NCBI RefSeq assembly: GCF_029674545.1
Contig: NZ_CP121354.1
Location: forward strand, 992,001-1,056,000
Length of the DNA: 64,000 nt
Direction of reading: 5' to 3'
Origin: Mesorhizobium sp. WSM4904
GTDB taxonomy: Bacteria; Pseudomonadota; Alphaproteobacteria; Rhizobiales; Rhizobiaceae
Shown: piece by piece, positions 1 to 10,079 of the stretch
Layout of the letters: every line of letters starts with the position of its first letter
Position numbering within the stretch: position 1 is the stretch's first letter
Program-made: the position numbers and the translations under genes
The notes under the pieces: generated by a model
Database searches by the model: none
What the model was told of the DNA's origin: nothing
The model's input: the letters and a program-made list of their open reading frames with translations, nothing else

Positions 1-602
1 GCATCACCGAAGGCATCCCGGTGATGGACATGGTCAAGGTCAAGGCACGGCTCGATCGCTCGAAGTCGCGGCTGATCGGCCCGAACTGCCCGGGCGTGCT
101 GACGCCCGACGAATGCAAGATCGGCATCATGCCCGGCAACATCTTCCGCAAGGGCTCGGTCGGCGTTGTTTCCCGCTCGGGAACGCTTACCTATGAAGCA
201 GTCTTCCAGACCACCAATGTCGGCCTCGGCCAGACCACCGCGGTCGGCATCGGCGGCGACCCGGTCAAGGGCACCGAGTTCATCGACGTGCTCGAAATGT
301 TCCTCGCCGACGACGAGACCAAGTCGATCATCATGATCGGCGAGATCGGCGGCTCGGCCGAGGAAGACGCCGCGCAGTTCCTCAAGGACGAGGCCAAGCG
401 CGGCCGCAAGAAGCCGATGGCGGGCTTCATTGCCGGGCGCACGGCGCCGGCCGGCCGCACCATGGGCCACGCGGGCGCGGTGATCTCCGGCGGCAAGGGC
501 GGCGCGGAAGACAAGATCGCGGCGATGGAATCGGCCGGCATCAAGGTTTCGCCGTCGCCGGCGAGGCTCGGCACGACGCTGGTCGAGGCGATCAAGGGTT
601 AA
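1..602 (+). CDS. sucD: Succinyl-CoA ligase alpha subunit (3' part)
   Basis: The 5' end lies outside the window; the reading frame enters at base 3 and runs to TAA at 600-602. With the beta subunit SucC it converts succinyl-CoA to succinate with formation of ATP or GTP. The visible part holds the ligase half of the alpha subunit: the region LIGPNCPGV near the start, and the active-site loop [12 protein letters not shown], whose histidine is the transiently phosphorylated residue of this family. About 200 residues of a usual 300 are present. It is followed by sucA, sucB and lpd on the same strand, the usual alphaproteobacterial suc arrangement. Confidence 0.96.
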   Translation, partial: ITEGIPVMDMVKVKARLDRSKSRLIGPNCPGVLTPDECKIGIMPGNIFRKGSVGVVSRSGTLTYEAVFQTTNVGLGQTTAVGIGGDPVKGTEFIDVLEMFLADDETKSIIMIGEIGGSAEEDAAQFLKDEAKRGRKKPMAGFIAGRTAPAGRTMGHAGAVISGGKGGAEDKIAAMESAGIKVSPSPARLGTTLVEAIKG

Positions 603-692
603 GGGAGTAGGGGAGTAAGGCAGTAGGGGAGTAGGGAAAGATGGCGGCAGCACGTGCCCTACTCCCTTACTCCCCTATTCCCCTACTCCCCT
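603..692. repeat. Hairpin of degenerate GGGAGTA units
   Basis: Between sucD and sucA, bases 603-640 consist of tandem 7-8 nt units of the type GGGAGTA / GGGGAGTA / GGCAGTA. Bases 656-692 hold the near reverse complement (CCCTACTCCC type units). RNA from this stretch could form a stem of roughly 35 pairs with a loop of about 15 nt. It sits just after the sucD stop and before the sucA leader, so it could stabilise upstream mRNA or attenuate transcription into sucA. It resembles the GGCAGTA array at 45869-45910, suggesting a dispersed repeat rather than an operon-specific signal. Confidence 0.8.
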
Positions 693-698
693 CCAACT

Positions 699-720
699 AA
701 GGAGACGGAGCCAGGCTCCG
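699..720 (+). promoter_or_regulatory. Distant Shine-Dalgarno plus hairpin before sucA
   Basis: AAGGAG (699-704) is the only good Shine-Dalgarno before sucA but ends 25 nt from the ATG at 730. Directly after it, bases 706-720 form the perfect palindrome CGGAGCCAGGCTCCG. Folding this 15-nt hairpin would shorten the effective spacing to about 10 nt. Confidence 0.5.
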
Positions 721-729
721 CAGACGAAA

Positions 730-3717
730 ATGGCAAGACAAGATCAGGCCAACGACCAATTCTCGCTCACCTCGTTCCTCTATGGCGGCAACGCCGACTA
801 CATTGACGCGCTCTACGCCGCCTATGAGGACAATCCGGCCTCCGTCGATCCGGAGTGGCAGGATTTCTTCGCGGCGCTGAAGGACGACGCTGGCGACGTT
901 CGCAAAAACGCCACCGGCGCTTCCTGGGCGAAGCCCTCCTGGCCGCTGCAGGCCAATGGCGAGCTGGTCTCGGCACTCGACGGCAATTGGGGCCTCATCG
1001 AGAAGCACATCGAAAAGAAGGTGAAGGAAAAGGCGGTCGTCAACGGCGCGGCCCTTTCCGACGCCGACGTGCACCAGGCGACGCGCGATTCCGTGCGCGC
1101 CATCATGATGATCCGCGCCTACCGCATGCGCGGCCATCTGCACGCCAAACTCGATCCGCTGGGCATCGCCAATCCGCTCGAGGACTATAACGAGCTGTCG
1201 CCGGAAAATTACGGCTTCACAACAGCCGACTACGACCGGCCGATCTTCCTCGACAATGTGCTGGGCCTCGAGTTCGGCACCATCCGGCAGATGCTGGATA
1301 TCCTCACCCGCACCTATTGCTCGACGCTCGGCGTCGAATTCATGCACATCTCCGATCCCGAGGAGAAGGCCTGGATCCAGGCGCGCATCGAGGGCGCCGA
1401 CAAGGAGATCACCTTCACCGCCACCGGCAAGAAGGCGATCCTGTCGAAGCTGATCGAGGCCGAAGGCTTCGAGCAGTTTATCGACGTCAAGTACAAGGGC
1501 ACCAAGCGCTTCGGCCTCGACGGCGGCGAATCGCTGATCCCGGCGCTGGAGCAGATCATCAAGCGCGGCGGCCAGCTAGGCCTGAAGGAAGTCGTGCTCG
1601 GCATGGCGCATCGCGGCCGCCTCAACGTGCTTTCCCAGGTCATGGCCAAGCCGCACCGCGCCATCTTCCACGAGTTCAAGGGCGGCTCGGCCGCGCCCGA
1701 CGACGTCGAGGGCTCTGGCGACGTGAAGTACCATCTCGGCGCCTCGTCGGACCGCGAGTTCGACGGCAACAAGGTGCACCTGTCGCTGACCGCCAATCCC
1801 TCGCATCTGGAGATCGTCGACCCCGTCGTGATGGGCAAGGCGCGTGCCAAGCAGGACCAGCTCGCCGGCCGCGAGCGCGGTGAGATCGTGCCGCTGTCGG
1901 AGCGCGCCAAGGTGATGCCGCTGCTGCTGCATGGCGATGCCGCCTTTGCCGGCCAGGGCGTCATCGCCGAGATGTTCGGGCTCTCCGGCCTGCGCGGTCA
2001 TCGCGTCGCCGGCACGCTGCATTTCATCATCAACAACCAGATCGGCTTCACCACCAATCCGCGCTTCTCGCGCTCGTCGCCCTATCCGTCGGATGTGGCC
2101 AAGATGATCGAGGCGCCGATCTTCCACGTCAACGGCGACGATCCGGAAGCGGTGGTGCACGCCGCGAAGGTGGCGACCGAATTCCGCATGAAGTTCCACA
2201 AGCCGGTGGTGGTGGACATGTTCTGCTACCGCCGCTTCGGCCACAACGAAGGCGACGAGCCGTCCTTCACGCAGCCGATCATGTACCGCAACATCCGCAG
2301 CCATAAGACGACGGTGCAGGTCTATGCCGACCGGCTGATCGCCGAAGGCCATATCACCCAGGCCGAGGTCGACAAGATGCGGGCCGACTGGCGCGCGCAT
2401 CTCGAGTCTGAGTTTGAAGTCGGCCAATCCTACAAGCCGAACAAGGCCGACTGGCTGGACGGCGCATGGTCGGGCCTGCGCACGGCCGACAACCAGGACG
2501 AACAGCGCCGCGGCAAGACCGCGGTGCCGGTCCGCACGCTCAAGGAAATCGGCAAGAAGCTGACCGAGGTGCCGAAGGATTTCGAGGCGCACAAGACGAT
2601 CCTACGCTTCCTCGAGAACCGCCGCCAGGCGATCGAATCCGGCGAAGGCATCGACTGGTCGACGGCCGAGGCGCTGGCCTTCGGCGCCATCCTGCTCGAC
2701 GGCAACCCGATCCGCCTCTCCGGCCAGGATTCGGAGCGCGGCACCTTCTCGCAGCGCCATTCCGTGCTCTACGACCAGCGCGACGAGACCCGCTACATCC
2801 CGCTCAACAACCTGTCGGCGGCGCAGGCCGGCTACGAGGTCATCAACTCGATGCTCTCGGAAGAGGCCGTGCTCGGCTTCGAATATGGCTACAGCCTGGC
2901 CGAGCCGAAGGCGCTGACGCTCTGGGAAGCGCAGTTCGGCGATTTCGCCAACGGCGCCCAGGTGGTGTTCGACCAGTTCATCTCGTCCGGCGAGCGGAAG
3001 TGGCTGAGAATGTCGGGCCTGGTCTGCCTGCTGCCACACGGCTACGAGGGCCAGGGGCCGGAGCATTCGTCGGCACGCCTCGAGCGCTTCCTGCAGCTCT
3101 GCGCCGAGGACAACATGCAGGTCGCCAACGTCACGACGCCGGCTAACTATTTCCACATCCTGCGCCGGCAATTGAAGCGCGACTTCCGCAAGCCGCTGAT
3201 CCTGATGACGCCGAAGTCGCTGCTGCGCCACAAGCGGGCGGTGTCGACGCTGTCGGAGATGGCGGGCGAAAGCTCGTTCCACCGGCTGTTGTGGGACGAC
3301 GCGCAGCTGTTGGCCGACCAGCCGATCAAGCTGGTCAAGGACTCCAAGATACGCCGCGTCGTGCTGTGCTCGGGCAAGGTCTATTACGACCTCTACGAGG
3401 AGCGCGAGAAGCGCGGCATCAACGACATCTACCTGCTGCGCGTCGAACAGCTCTATCCGTTCCCGGCCAAGGCGCTGATCACCGAGCTGTCGCGCTTCCG
3501 AAATGCCGAGATGGTGTGGTGCCAGGAAGAGCCAAAGAACATGGGCGCCTGGTCGTTCATCGACCCCTATCTCGAATGGGTGCTGGCGCATATCGACGCC
3601 AAGCATCAGCGGGTGCGCTATACCGGCCGGCCGGCCTCGGCCTCGCCGGCGACCGGACTGATGTCGAAGCATCTCAGCCAGCTCGCTGCCTTGCTCGACG
3701 ACGCGCTTGGTGAATAG
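730..3717 (+). CDS. sucA: 2-oxoglutarate dehydrogenase E1 component
   Basis: Thiamine-diphosphate-dependent decarboxylase of the 2-oxoglutarate dehydrogenase complex; it decarboxylates 2-oxoglutarate and transfers the succinyl group to the lipoyl arm of SucB. The 995-residue length is normal for alphaproteobacterial SucA. An N-terminal segment (FLYGGNADYIDALY) resembles the E2-anchoring region of the family. The motifs GMAHRGRLNVL, GDAAFAGQGV and NNQIGFTT (roughly residues 290-440) belong to the ThDP-binding transketolase-like domain, and the C-terminal third is the transketolase pyrimidine-binding and C-terminal domains. The start at 730 follows from the family N-terminus; its ribosome-binding site is unusually far upstream (see 699-720). 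Confidence 0.98.
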   Translation: MARQDQANDQFSLTSFLYGGNADYIDALYAAYEDNPASVDPEWQDFFAALKDDAGDVRKNATGASWAKPSWPLQANGELVSALDGNWGLIEKHIEKKVKEKAVVNGAALSDADVHQATRDSVRAIMMIRAYRMRGHLHAKLDPLGIANPLEDYNELSPENYGFTTADYDRPIFLDNVLGLEFGTIRQMLDILTRTYCSTLGVEFMHISDPEEKAWIQARIEGADKEITFTATGKKAILSKLIEAEGFEQFIDVKYKGTKRFGLDGGESLIPALEQIIKRGGQLGLKEVVLGMAHRGRLNVLSQVMAKPHRAIFHEFKGGSAAPDDVEGSGDVKYHLGASSDREFDGNKVHLSLTANPSHLEIVDPVVMGKARAKQDQLAGRERGEIVPLSERAKVMPLLLHGDAAFAGQGVIAEMFGLSGLRGHRVAGTLHFIINNQIGFTTNPRFSRSSPYPSDVAKMIEAPIFHVNGDDPEAVVHAAKVATEFRMKFHKPVVVDMFCYRRFGHNEGDEPSFTQPIMYRNIRSHKTTVQVYADRLIAEGHITQAEVDKMRADWRAHLESEFEVGQSYKPNKADWLDGAWSGLRTADNQDEQRRGKTAVPVRTLKEIGKKLTEVPKDFEAHKTILRFLENRRQAIESGEGIDWSTAEALAFGAILLDGNPIRLSGQDSERGTFSQRHSVLYDQRDETRYIPLNNLSAAQAGYEVINSMLSEEAVLGFEYGYSLAEPKALTLWEAQFGDFANGAQVVFDQFISSGERKWLRMSGLVCLLPHGYEGQGPEHSSARLERFLQLCAEDNMQVANVTTPANYFHILRRQLKRDFRKPLILMTPKSLLRHKRAVSTLSEMAGESSFHRLLWDDAQLLADQPIKLVKDSKIRRVVLCSGKVYYDLYEEREKRGINDIYLLRVEQLYPFPAKALITELSRFRNAEMVWCQEEPKNMGAWSFIDPYLEWVLAHIDAKHQRVRYTGRPASASPATGLMSKHLSQLAALLDDALGE

Positions 3718-3787
3718 GCAGGCCTTGGGCGAATAAGCAGACCCGAACGAAACAGATCTCAAGAAGAGAAGAGAACGGACAGGCACA

Positions 3788-5071
<1,284 letters not shown>

Positions 5072-5087
5072 TCGGAGCTGGTCCGCA

Positions 5088-5792
5088 ATGAGCGGCTGGT
5101 CAGATGCCTTACGCCGATTCCTTCGGCGTGGACGCGTCTGGCTTTTCTCCGACTTGCCCGTGGTCGCTTCGCCCGCCGATTGGGGCGCCTCCGAGATCAG
5201 CAGCAATCTCGGTGTCTTCGCTCTCAGCGATGGGGAAATGGCACAGCGACAGATCGGTGCTATCACGATCGGTGAGCTTGAGTTGCCAACCGGCGAAATC
5301 GTCGCCTGCGATCCGTTGATCACTGGATTGGGACGGCCTCCGTTCAGCCGTAAGGTAAAGCCGGGACGCTATCCGGTCATACTGCTTCAAGTGCGGGGCA
5401 CCGTTGCCGTGGCGGCGTTGCGATTCGGCTCTGGCTTGCCGGTGCGGTGGGAATTGGCCACTTTCGCCCGCGATCGCCCGTCGGCCTATGAGTTTGAGTT
5501 TATCGTTGATGACGCGGTTGCGTCGTTTATCGACAAGTCGGTCCTGACGCTAATGTCTGACCAAGAGGAACTTGACGATTATCTAGCTGACGTCGCGTGC
5601 ACTATCGACAGGTTTTGTATCGCTAGTCCGCTTGAAGGCAACCCGATCAATGTAGCCATGTTCGACACTGGCTATGGCGACGGCGCGTATCGGTCTTTCT
5701 GGGGGTTGGACGCATCCGGCGAACCACTGCTCCTGATGACCGACTTCGAAGTGCTCGAAAACGCCGATGGCCGTAACGAGGCCGATCGATGA
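5088..5792 (+). CDS. DUF4241 domain protein
   Basis: Cytosolic-looking protein of 234 residues, without signal peptide or membrane segment. It resembles DUF4241: GRYPVILLQV in the middle, and near the C-terminus the signature FDTGYGDGAYRSFWGLDA followed by a TDFEVLE segment. Biochemical function is not known for this domain. The ATG at 5088 follows the sucB stop by 16 bp, with GGAG at 5074-5077. Its stop overlaps the next start (ATGA at 5789-5792), so the two are probably translationally coupled. Base composition is visibly less G+C-rich and codon choice less biased than in sucB and lpd, hinting at later acquisition. Confidence 0.75.
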   Translation: MSGWSDALRRFLRRGRVWLFSDLPVVASPADWGASEISSNLGVFALSDGEMAQRQIGAITIGELELPTGEIVACDPLITGLGRPPFSRKVKPGRYPVILLQVRGTVAVAALRFGSGLPVRWELATFARDRPSAYEFEFIVDDAVASFIDKSVLTLMSDQEELDDYLADVACTIDRFCIASPLEGNPINVAMFDTGYGDGAYRSFWGLDASGEPLLLMTDFEVLENADGRNEADR

Positions 5793-6298
5793 GGATACTT
5801 GCCTCACTCATAATCCGGTGGATGGCTAGATCGGCGGTTTTGTTGTCGGCTTCCGCCGCACAGGCCGCCTGCCCGATCCAGCTCGCCGTCTATGGCGAGG
5901 CGAAAAGCGGGGCCGAGATCGACTTCACCCCAGCCGGCACCTCGGCGACGATCACCAACAGCTTCCGCATGATCCTCGACAACAATGTCGTGCTCGACGG
6001 CATCGCGATGTGGACCGAGGGCTCCGCCTCGCGCCCGCACGGCTCGCTGATGTACAAATGCCCGACCGGCGACGTCACCGGCGAGGAGCTTGCCGCCTGC
6101 ACGGTCTGGGAAGGCGTGATCTACAGCGCCGATGACAAGGGCACCCTCGGGCTGCTGCCGGCCGAGGGCACCGACGCGCCGAAAAGCCTGATCTTTCCCG
6201 ATCTCGGGCCGTCGCTCGAAATGTCGGCCGCTTACGGTCCCGCCGGCTTCTCCAAGGTGCCGTGGGACGTCTTTGCGCTGAAAGGCTGCCAGGAATGA
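5789..6298 (+). CDS. Small secreted protein of unknown function
   Basis: A 169-residue protein with a hydrophobic N-terminus and an AQA-A cleavage site (near residue 29), so probably periplasmic. The mature part (CPIQLAVYGEAKSGAEIDF..., ending ALKGCQE) has several cysteines (one pair near YKCPTGDVTGEELAAC) that could form disulfides after export. I do not recognise the family. The start at 5789 overlaps the DUF4241 stop by 4 bp; an internal ATG at 5822 would give a shorter but also plausible signal peptide. The stop at 6298 again overlaps the next start (ATGA). Confidence 0.7.
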   Translation: MRILASLIIRWMARSAVLLSASAAQAACPIQLAVYGEAKSGAEIDFTPAGTSATITNSFRMILDNNVVLDGIAMWTEGSASRPHGSLMYKCPTGDVTGEELAACTVWEGVIYSADDKGTLGLLPAEGTDAPKSLIFPDLGPSLEMSAAYGPAGFSKVPWDVFALKGCQE

Positions 6299-7050
6299 GC
6301 ACCGACAACAAGACGCTGCTGGTCACCGGCGGCAGCCGCGGCATCGGCGCCGCCATCTGCCGGCAGGCAAACCAGGCCGGCTATCGCGTTGCGGTCAACT
6401 ATGTCTCCAACCAGGCTGCGGCCGAGGCGCTCGTCGCCGAGCTCCAAGCCGCGGGCGGCGAGGCCTTCGCGGTCAAGGGCGATGTCGGCAGCGAGGCCGA
6501 TGTCGTGGCGATGTTCGAGGCGGTGGACCGCGCCTTCGGCCGGCTCGACGCCTTCGTCAACAATGCCGGCATCGTCGACGCCAAGGCGCGTGTCGACGCG
6601 ATGAGCGTCGAGCGTGTCGAGCGCATGATGCGCATCAACGTCGTCGGCTCCTTCCTCTGCGCGCGCGAGGCGGTGAAGCGCATGTCGACCCGCCACGGAG
6701 GCCAGGGCGGCGCCATCGTCAACATCTCGTCCGCCGCTGCCAGGCTGGGCTCGCCCGGCGAATATGTCGACTACGCCGCCTCCAAGGGCGCGATCGACAC
6801 GCTGACGATCGGGCTCGCGCGTGAAGTCGCGCTCGAAGGCATTCGCGTGAACGCGGTCAGCCCCGGCATCACCGAGACCGAGATCCATGCCTCGGGCGGA
6901 CAGCCCGATCGCGTGGCGCGGATGCAGGACATGCTGCCGATGAAGCGCGCCGGCACGGCCGATGAGGTCGCGAGCGCGGTTCTCTATCTTCTGTCGGACG
7001 CGGCCTCCTATATAACGGGCGCGATCCTCAATGTGAGCGGCGGCCGCTGA
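6295..7050 (+). CDS. SDR-family NAD(P)-dependent oxidoreductase
   Basis: Short-chain dehydrogenase of 251 residues, the classical SDR size. The cofactor motif TGGSRGIG is near residue 10, NNAG near 85, a catalytic serine in VNISSAAA, and the YxxxK pair in YVDYAASKGA. The C-terminal ITGAILNVSGGR is typical of YgfF/FabG-like enzymes; substrate unknown. The ATG at 6295 is chosen over a longer open frame from 6262 because it overlaps the preceding stop (ATGA) and gives the usual N-terminus. It ends 24 bp before lpd. Confidence 0.9.
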   Translation: MSTDNKTLLVTGGSRGIGAAICRQANQAGYRVAVNYVSNQAAAEALVAELQAAGGEAFAVKGDVGSEADVVAMFEAVDRAFGRLDAFVNNAGIVDAKARVDAMSVERVERMMRINVVGSFLCAREAVKRMSTRHGGQGGAIVNISSAAARLGSPGEYVDYAASKGAIDTLTIGLAREVALEGIRVNAVSPGITETEIHASGGQPDRVARMQDMLPMKRAGTADEVASAVLYLLSDAASYITGAILNVSGGR

Positions 7051-7074
7051 AGGCCAGACCAGAAGGACACCATC

Positions 7075-8481
7075 ATGGCTTATGACGTCGTAATCATCGG
7101 ATCGGGGCCGGGCGGCTATGTTTGCGCCATCAAGGCGGCGCAGCTTGGCCTGAAGACGGCGGTGGTCGAGAAGAACGCCACCTTCGGCGGCACCTGCCTC
7201 AACATCGGCTGCATCCCGTCGAAGGCGCTGCTCCACGCCTCCGAGATGTTCGCCGAAGCTGCGCATGCCTTCGACACGCTGGGCGTCGAGGTCGGCGCGC
7301 CGAAGCTCAACCTCAAGAAGATGCTGGCGCACAAGGATGCGACCGTGGCCTCGAACGTCAGCGGCGTCGCCTTCCTGTTCAAGAAGAACAAGATCGACAG
7401 TTTCCGCGGCACCGGCAAGGTGATCGGCGCCGGCAAGGTGTCGGTGACGGGCGACGACGGCAAGGTCGAGGAGATCGAGACCAAGAACATCGTGATTGCC
7501 ACCGGCTCCGACGTCGCCGGCATTCCGGGCGTCAAGGTCGACTTCGACGAGAAGGTGGTCGTGTCCTCGACCGGCGCGCTGTCGCTGGCCAAGGTGCCCG
7601 CCAGCCTCGTGGTGGTCGGCGGCGGCGTCATCGGGCTGGAGCTCGGCTCGGTGTGGGCCAGGCTCGGCGCCAAGGTCACGGTCGTCGAGTTCCTCGACAC
7701 CATCCTCGGCGGCATGGACGGCGAGGTCTCGAAGCAGTTCCAGCGGCTGCTGTCCAAGCAGGGTTTCGAGTTCAAGTTAGGGGCCAAGGTCACCGGCGTC
7801 GCCAAGTCCAAGAAGGGCGCCAGCGTGACCTTCGAGCCGGTCAAGGGCGGCGCGGCGGAAACCATCGAGGCCGATGTCGTGCTGGTCGCGGCCGGGCGCC
7901 GCCCCTACGCCGACAGCCTGGGACTGAACGAAGCGGGCGTCGAAACGGACGAGCGCGGCCGGGTCAAGACCGACGGGCATCTCAGGACCAGCGTGCCCGG
8001 CATCTATGCCATCGGCGACGTCATCGCCGGACCGATGCTGGCGCATAAGGCCGAGGACGAGGGCGTGGCGGTGGCCGAGATGATCGCCGGCCAGGCCGGC
8101 CACGTGAACTATGACGTCATCCCGAGCGTCGTTTATACCAGCCCGGAAATCGCCTCCGTCGGCAAGACCGAGGAAGAGCTGAAGAAGGCCGGCATCGACT
8201 ACAAGGTCGGCAAATTCCCGTTCAGCGCCAATGGCCGCGCGCGCGCCATGCTGCACACCGACGGCTTCGTGAAGATCCTTGCCGACAAGGCAAGCGACCG
8301 CGTGCTCGGCGTCCATATCGTCGGCTTCGGCGCCGGCGAGATGATCCACGAAGCGGCAGTGCTGATGGAATTCGGCGGCTCCTCGGAGGACCTCGCCCGC
8401 ACCTGCCATGCGCACCCGACCATGTCGGAAGCGGTGAAGGAAGCGGCGCTGGCGACGTTCTTCAAGCCTATCCATATTTAG
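7075..8481 (+). CDS. lpd: Dihydrolipoyl dehydrogenase (E3)
   Basis: FAD flavoenzyme that reoxidises dihydrolipoamide of SucB with NAD+. It has 468 residues. The N-terminal FAD-binding motif is [18 protein letters not shown]; the redox-active disulfide is in [13 protein letters not shown]; the NAD-binding [13 protein letters not shown] lies near 180; a second FAD contact [19 protein letters not shown] near 305; and the C-terminal [13 protein letters not shown] supplies the His-Glu pair of the partner active site. AAGGAC lies before the ATG. Its place after sucAB assigns it to the 2-oxoglutarate complex, although E3 may be shared with other complexes. Confidence 0.97.
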   Translation: MAYDVVIIGSGPGGYVCAIKAAQLGLKTAVVEKNATFGGTCLNIGCIPSKALLHASEMFAEAAHAFDTLGVEVGAPKLNLKKMLAHKDATVASNVSGVAFLFKKNKIDSFRGTGKVIGAGKVSVTGDDGKVEEIETKNIVIATGSDVAGIPGVKVDFDEKVVVSSTGALSLAKVPASLVVVGGGVIGLELGSVWARLGAKVTVVEFLDTILGGMDGEVSKQFQRLLSKQGFEFKLGAKVTGVAKSKKGASVTFEPVKGGAAETIEADVVLVAAGRRPYADSLGLNEAGVETDERGRVKTDGHLRTSVPGIYAIGDVIAGPMLAHKAEDEGVAVAEMIAGQAGHVNYDVIPSVVYTSPEIASVGKTEEELKKAGIDYKVGKFPFSANGRARAMLHTDGFVKILADKASDRVLGVHIVGFGAGEMIHEAAVLMEFGGSSEDLARTCHAHPTMSEAVKEAALATFFKPIHI

Positions 8482-8658
8482 CTGCGCTTGGCGCCGAACC
8501 TCCACTGCTTTCGTCATCCTAGGGCGAAGCAAGGAGCGAAGCGACGCGCGTAGACCCTAGGATCCATGCCGTGACGCTAAGGCGTTGCAACGGTTGCGTA
8601 ATTTTGCGCTGTTGCGCTCTGCGGCAACGGTTTCGGCATGGATCCTCGGGTCAAGCCC

Positions 8659-9990
8659 CATAGGCGCTAACTTAGCAATCGATGTGCGATGGCGCGTCGT
8701 CGTCGGGGTGGTTCGCGCAAGCGGTGGAGCAGCAGGTCGAGGGAGATCAACCTGGTAGGCCCCAGTAATACAGCCATCGAGATGTTGGAGATTGCCAAGG
8801 CCACGAGACGCCAGATCGGCAGGGCGGATCGGTTCAGGCGGCCAGGGGAGAGAGTCCGGCGCCTCGGGATCGAGGGCCGGCAGGTCATCTTCGGCCAGCA
8901 GGGCGGCCAGCAGAGCGGTGTTGATCCACAGGCGAGCCAGGTCGGGATCCTTTGCGCGGAGATCTTCCAGACCCACCAGCGACTTCATGCGTTTGAACGC
9001 CAGCTCGATCTGCCATCGCAGACGATAGGTCGAGGCGAGCCGCTCAGGCGGCCAGTCATCCGGCGGCAGCGATGTCAACAGCACCAGATAGCCGGCCATC
9101 TCGATGCCGGCCTGGCTGGGTTTGTATCTCGCCTTGGCCGCCAAACGGCGCGCCGCTCGTCTGGCCTTCTCAGCCGCCTCGGGCGGCATGGGCAGGATCA
9201 CCACCCGAGCGGGTATCGCGACCCTGGACTTGCCGTCCTGGACGCCCACCGAAAGATCGAGCACGCCCTTCTTGCCCGCTTCACGGCACAGCGCCAAGCG
9301 ATCCAATAGCCGGCCTTGGCCATCCAGCAGGCGTGGATAGTTTGAAGGGGCACGAACCAGAAAATCAGCCCCTGCCTCGATTACCCGAGCCAGATCGTCG
9401 GCTTTGGCGTGGGCACGGTCGGCGATCCGAAGCTCTCCAGCCCTGGCGCCGCGCGACAGCCGCTCGGCTTCATGGCGATCCGTGACCTCCACCGAACAGA
9501 GCTTCAGCGTTGCAAGATCGAACACCGTGTGCACCATCCAATAAACCCGCTTGGGACCAGGCGGCGCAACTACCGTGGCGTCCACCGCCATCATCCGCAG
9601 GCCTCCGTACAAGCCGGCGAAGGCTTCGGGGCAGCGCTCGGCAAGCAATTCCGAAACCAGGCCGCCCACCCAATCAGCACTGGCCTTCAGACGCTTCAGC
9701 ATCGCCACGTCGGACATCGACGCCACTCCCCGCTGCTCGGCCCAACCAGCCAGCATCCGAAGCGAGAAGCGACCCAGCACATAGGCAAAACACAGCCGCA
9801 GCAGGTCAGCAGCGCTAGCCACCTGCCGTTTGCGCAGCAGCGCCCCAGCCTCCCGCGCGCTGGTCTCCAACTCTTCCGCCGAGCCCAATCGTCCGACCAG
9901 CTCGTCCCAATCCAACGCTTGCAGCGAATCGCTCATAACCACGGTGAATCACTCACCACGATCACCGTCAAGCCTAAGTTAGCGCCTATG
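8659..9990 (-). mobile_element. IS4-family insertion sequence
   Basis: About 1332 bp bounded by perfect 17-bp inverted repeats, CATAGGCGCTAACTTAG at 8659-8675 and its reverse complement at 9974-9990. The element is flanked by an 11-bp direct repeat, GGGTCAAGCCC, at 8648-8658 and 9991-10001, the expected target-site duplication size for IS4-like elements. Removing the element and one repeat restores an intact family A intergenic element. It carries one transposase gene on the minus strand. Confidence 0.92.
8667..9936 (-). pseudogene. IS4-family transposase, apparent C-terminal frameshift
   Basis: The N-terminal frame starts at ATG 9936 (GTG 9942 also possible) with LQALDWDELVGRLGSAEEL. DDE-type features follow: VDATVV (first Asp), IADRAHAK (second Asp), and the C-terminal YRLRWQIELAFKRMKSL, which supplies the Y-(2)-R-(3)-E-(6)-K signature. 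Near 8840-8865 the frame that matches the usual IS4 tail changes. The alternative frame reads PIWRLVALAISN...REPPRRRR and ends with TAG at 8667-8669, inside the terminal repeat. The original frame runs out of the IS to a stop at 8557. I infer a single-base indel; function of the long read-through product is uncertain. Confidence 0.7.
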
Positions 9991-10031
9991 GGGTCAAGCC
10001 CGAGGATGACGAAGGCGCGGTTACCCGAAAC

Positions 10032-10060
10032 AAAACGGCCCGCCTTTTGGCGGGCCGTTT
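10032..10060 (-). terminator. Intrinsic terminator
   Basis: Perfect stem AACGGCCCGCC / GGCGGGCCGTT with loop TTTT and short A/T flanks on both sides. It lies 20 bp beyond the stop of the minus-strand Ala-Pro protein and would work in that direction (AAAAC on its left side reads as a U tract). Confidence 0.8.
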
Positions 10061-10079
10061 GTCGTTGAGCTGTAGCTTG

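Larger units (their letters stand above)
8511..10012. repeat. Family A intergenic repeat, copy 1, split by the IS
   Basis: Bases 8511-8658 and 10002-10012 are the two parts of one copy of a dispersed element of about 185 bp. Its hallmarks are TCGTCAT..., GGATCCATGCCGTGACG, a central CAACGGT, GGCATGGATCC, and a final GAGGATGACGA. It is palindromic at its outer ends. The IS at 8659-9990 interrupts it close to its right end. Other copies: 11699, 15949, 21914, 23829, 33731 and 43602. Confidence 0.85.
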
